The translations under genes were made by a program, and so were the position numbers. This document shows, in pieces, positions 63,185 through 64,000 of a stretch of 64,000 nt of DNA; position 1 is the first letter of the stretch, and every line of letters begins with the position of its first letter. The DNA lies in assembly GCF_003008535.1 (NCBI RefSeq), contig NZ_CP027666.1:1718501-1782500 (forward strand), given 5' to 3'. The notes below the pieces were generated by a model. The model was not told the DNA's origin. It saw nothing but the letters and a program-made list of their open reading frames with translations, and did no database searches. Source of the stretch: Ottowia oryzae. Lineage in GTDB: Bacteria > Pseudomonadota > Gammaproteobacteria > Burkholderiales > Burkholderiaceae_C.

Positions 63185-64000
63185 TCAAAGAATGAGCACG
63201 GCGCGAAAATCGTTCACGTTTGTGTGCGTTGGGCCTGTAACGACCAGATCGCCGATGGCCTGGAAATACGCGTAGGCATCGTGCCGCGCAATGTGATCTG
63301 CCAGCGACAAGCCTGCCGCCTTGCCGCGCGCCACGGTGTCGGGGGTGACCAGGGCGCCCGCGTTGTCCTCGACCCCGTCAATACCGTCGGTATCTGCGGC
63401 CAGGCCCCAGACCCCGGCTTGCGCTTGAAGCCCTTCGGCCAGGCCCAGGCAGAACTCGCCAGCCCTGCCGCCCCGCCCCGGCTTCGCGCCTTCGGGCAAT
63501 CTGGTCAGCGTGACGGCTGTCTCTCCGCCACTGAGTAACACGCATGGCCGCTGGAAAGCGCCTTGATCGTTGGCCACGGCGCGCGCCAGTGCGGCGTGCA
63601 TTCGGCCGATGTCGCGCGACTCGCCTTCGATCTCGTCACTCAAGACACACGCGTTCAAACCCGCCGCACGCGCTGCATCTGCGGCGGCTTCCAAGGACTG
63701 GCGCGGCGTGGCGATCATGTGCGTGCTGTGACCCGCGAACAGCGCGCTTCCAGGCTTGGGCGTTTCGAGGGTGCCGCGCTCGAGGTCTCTCATCACGGAG
63801 CTTGGAACGTCAATGCGATACCGGTGGATCACCTCAAGGGCATCGGCGCAGGTGGACGCATCGGGCACGGTAGGGCCGCTGGCAATCACGGCCAAGTCGT
63901 CGCCCGGTACGTCGCTGATGGCCAACGTGACCACCCGCGCGGGATGGCACGCCGCAGCCAGCCTGCCGCCCTTGATGCGCGAAAGGTGCTTGCGCAGCGT
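63185..64000 (-). CDS. glycerate 2-kinase, MOFRL family (TtuD/GckA type), 5' end outside the window
   Basis: The glycerate kinase that feeds glyoxylate/tartrate breakdown into glycolysis. The visible 272 residues (frame continuing past 64000) include the kinase C-terminal region: KGGRLAAACHPARVVTLAIS, SDVPGDDLAVIASGPTVPD, and the MOFRL domain with CVLLSGGETAVTLT, GRGGRAGEFCLGLAEGL and AADTDGIDG. A short form starting at 63934 is an artefact of the internal GTG. The start, and any link to tartronate-semialdehyde genes, lie right of the window. Confidence 0.92.
   Translation of the reverse strand, partial: TLRKHLSRIKGGRLAAACHPARVVTLAISDVPGDDLAVIASGPTVPDASTCADALEVIHRYRIDVPSSVMRDLERGTLETPKPGSALFAGHSTHMIATPRQSLEAAADAARAAGLNACVLSDEIEGESRDIGRMHAALARAVANDQGAFQRPCVLLSGGETAVTLTRLPEGAKPGRGGRAGEFCLGLAEGLQAQAGVWGLAADTDGIDGVEDNAGALVTPDTVARGKAAGLSLADHIARHDAYAYFQAIGDLVVTGPTHTNVNDFRAVLIL

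Overview
The window is GC-rich, densely coding DNA from a betaproteobacterium, most likely order Burkholderiales and family Comamonadaceae. This rests on gene content (ureEFG, UbiM-type hydroxylase, pobA with an IclR-type pobR, a long-tailed FtsY, a YgiQ-type radical SAM protein) and on a dense family of about 60-bp interspersed repeats with a TAGCTGCcaGCGC core. I count about 26 copies, one per 2.5 kb. Most lie between genes, but several sit inside or at the edges of reading frames and supply start codons, stop codons, ribosome sites or a signal peptide. Several genes also show a YACAAT-like -10 box only 6-7 nt before the start codon, which suggests leaderless mRNAs.

Layout. 0-2 kb: urease maturation genes ureE, ureF, ureG. 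2-8 kb: an orphan amino-acid-binding protein, a thioesterase with a MerR regulator, an MmcB-like protein, a UbiM-type hydroxylase and a crotonase. 8-15 kb: a YbbP-type permease, a 5'-nucleotidase/cyclic phosphodiesterase with a frameshift in its lipoprotein signal, a patatin-like lipase and a truncated haemoglobin. 15.1-16.5 kb: a low-GC two-gene cassette, a HAM1-like nucleotide-binding protein with degenerate catalytic residues overlapping a SIR2 NADase. It resembles KomB-KomC of the Kongming anti-phage system but has no komA deaminase. 16.6-18.5 kb: a secreted MORN-repeat/C13 peptidase. 19-26 kb: a PQQ module of a GAF-Fis regulator, a divergent PQQ quinohaemoprotein alcohol dehydrogenase, an aldehyde dehydrogenase and a PqqU/YncD-type TonB receptor. 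26-36 kb: housekeeping genes (smr, radC, fkpB, ispH, serS, tRNA-Ser, ygiQ and others). 36-43 kb: an RNB nuclease, a cold-shock/DUF1294 fusion, a CaiB-family transferase, an SDR and the pobA/pobR pair. 43-54 kb: an M48 lipoprotein, an FAD oxidoreductase, ftsY, a type I restriction-modification locus (hsdR, hsdM, hsdS) and selD. 54-64 kb: an M16 peptidase pair, rsmD, coaD, gdx behind a guanidine-II riboswitch, a Bcr/CflA transporter, a HemL-like aminotransferase, a Crp/Fnr regulator with an FNR-type box, and a glycerate kinase cut by the window edge.

Two working units stand out. The PQQ module pairs cofactor-dependent periplasmic enzymes with the receptor that would import the cofactor, with no PQQ synthesis genes in view. 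The HAM1-SIR2 pair has the layout of a nucleotide sensor coupled to an NAD-depleting effector, and is the best candidate here for a little-described defence system.
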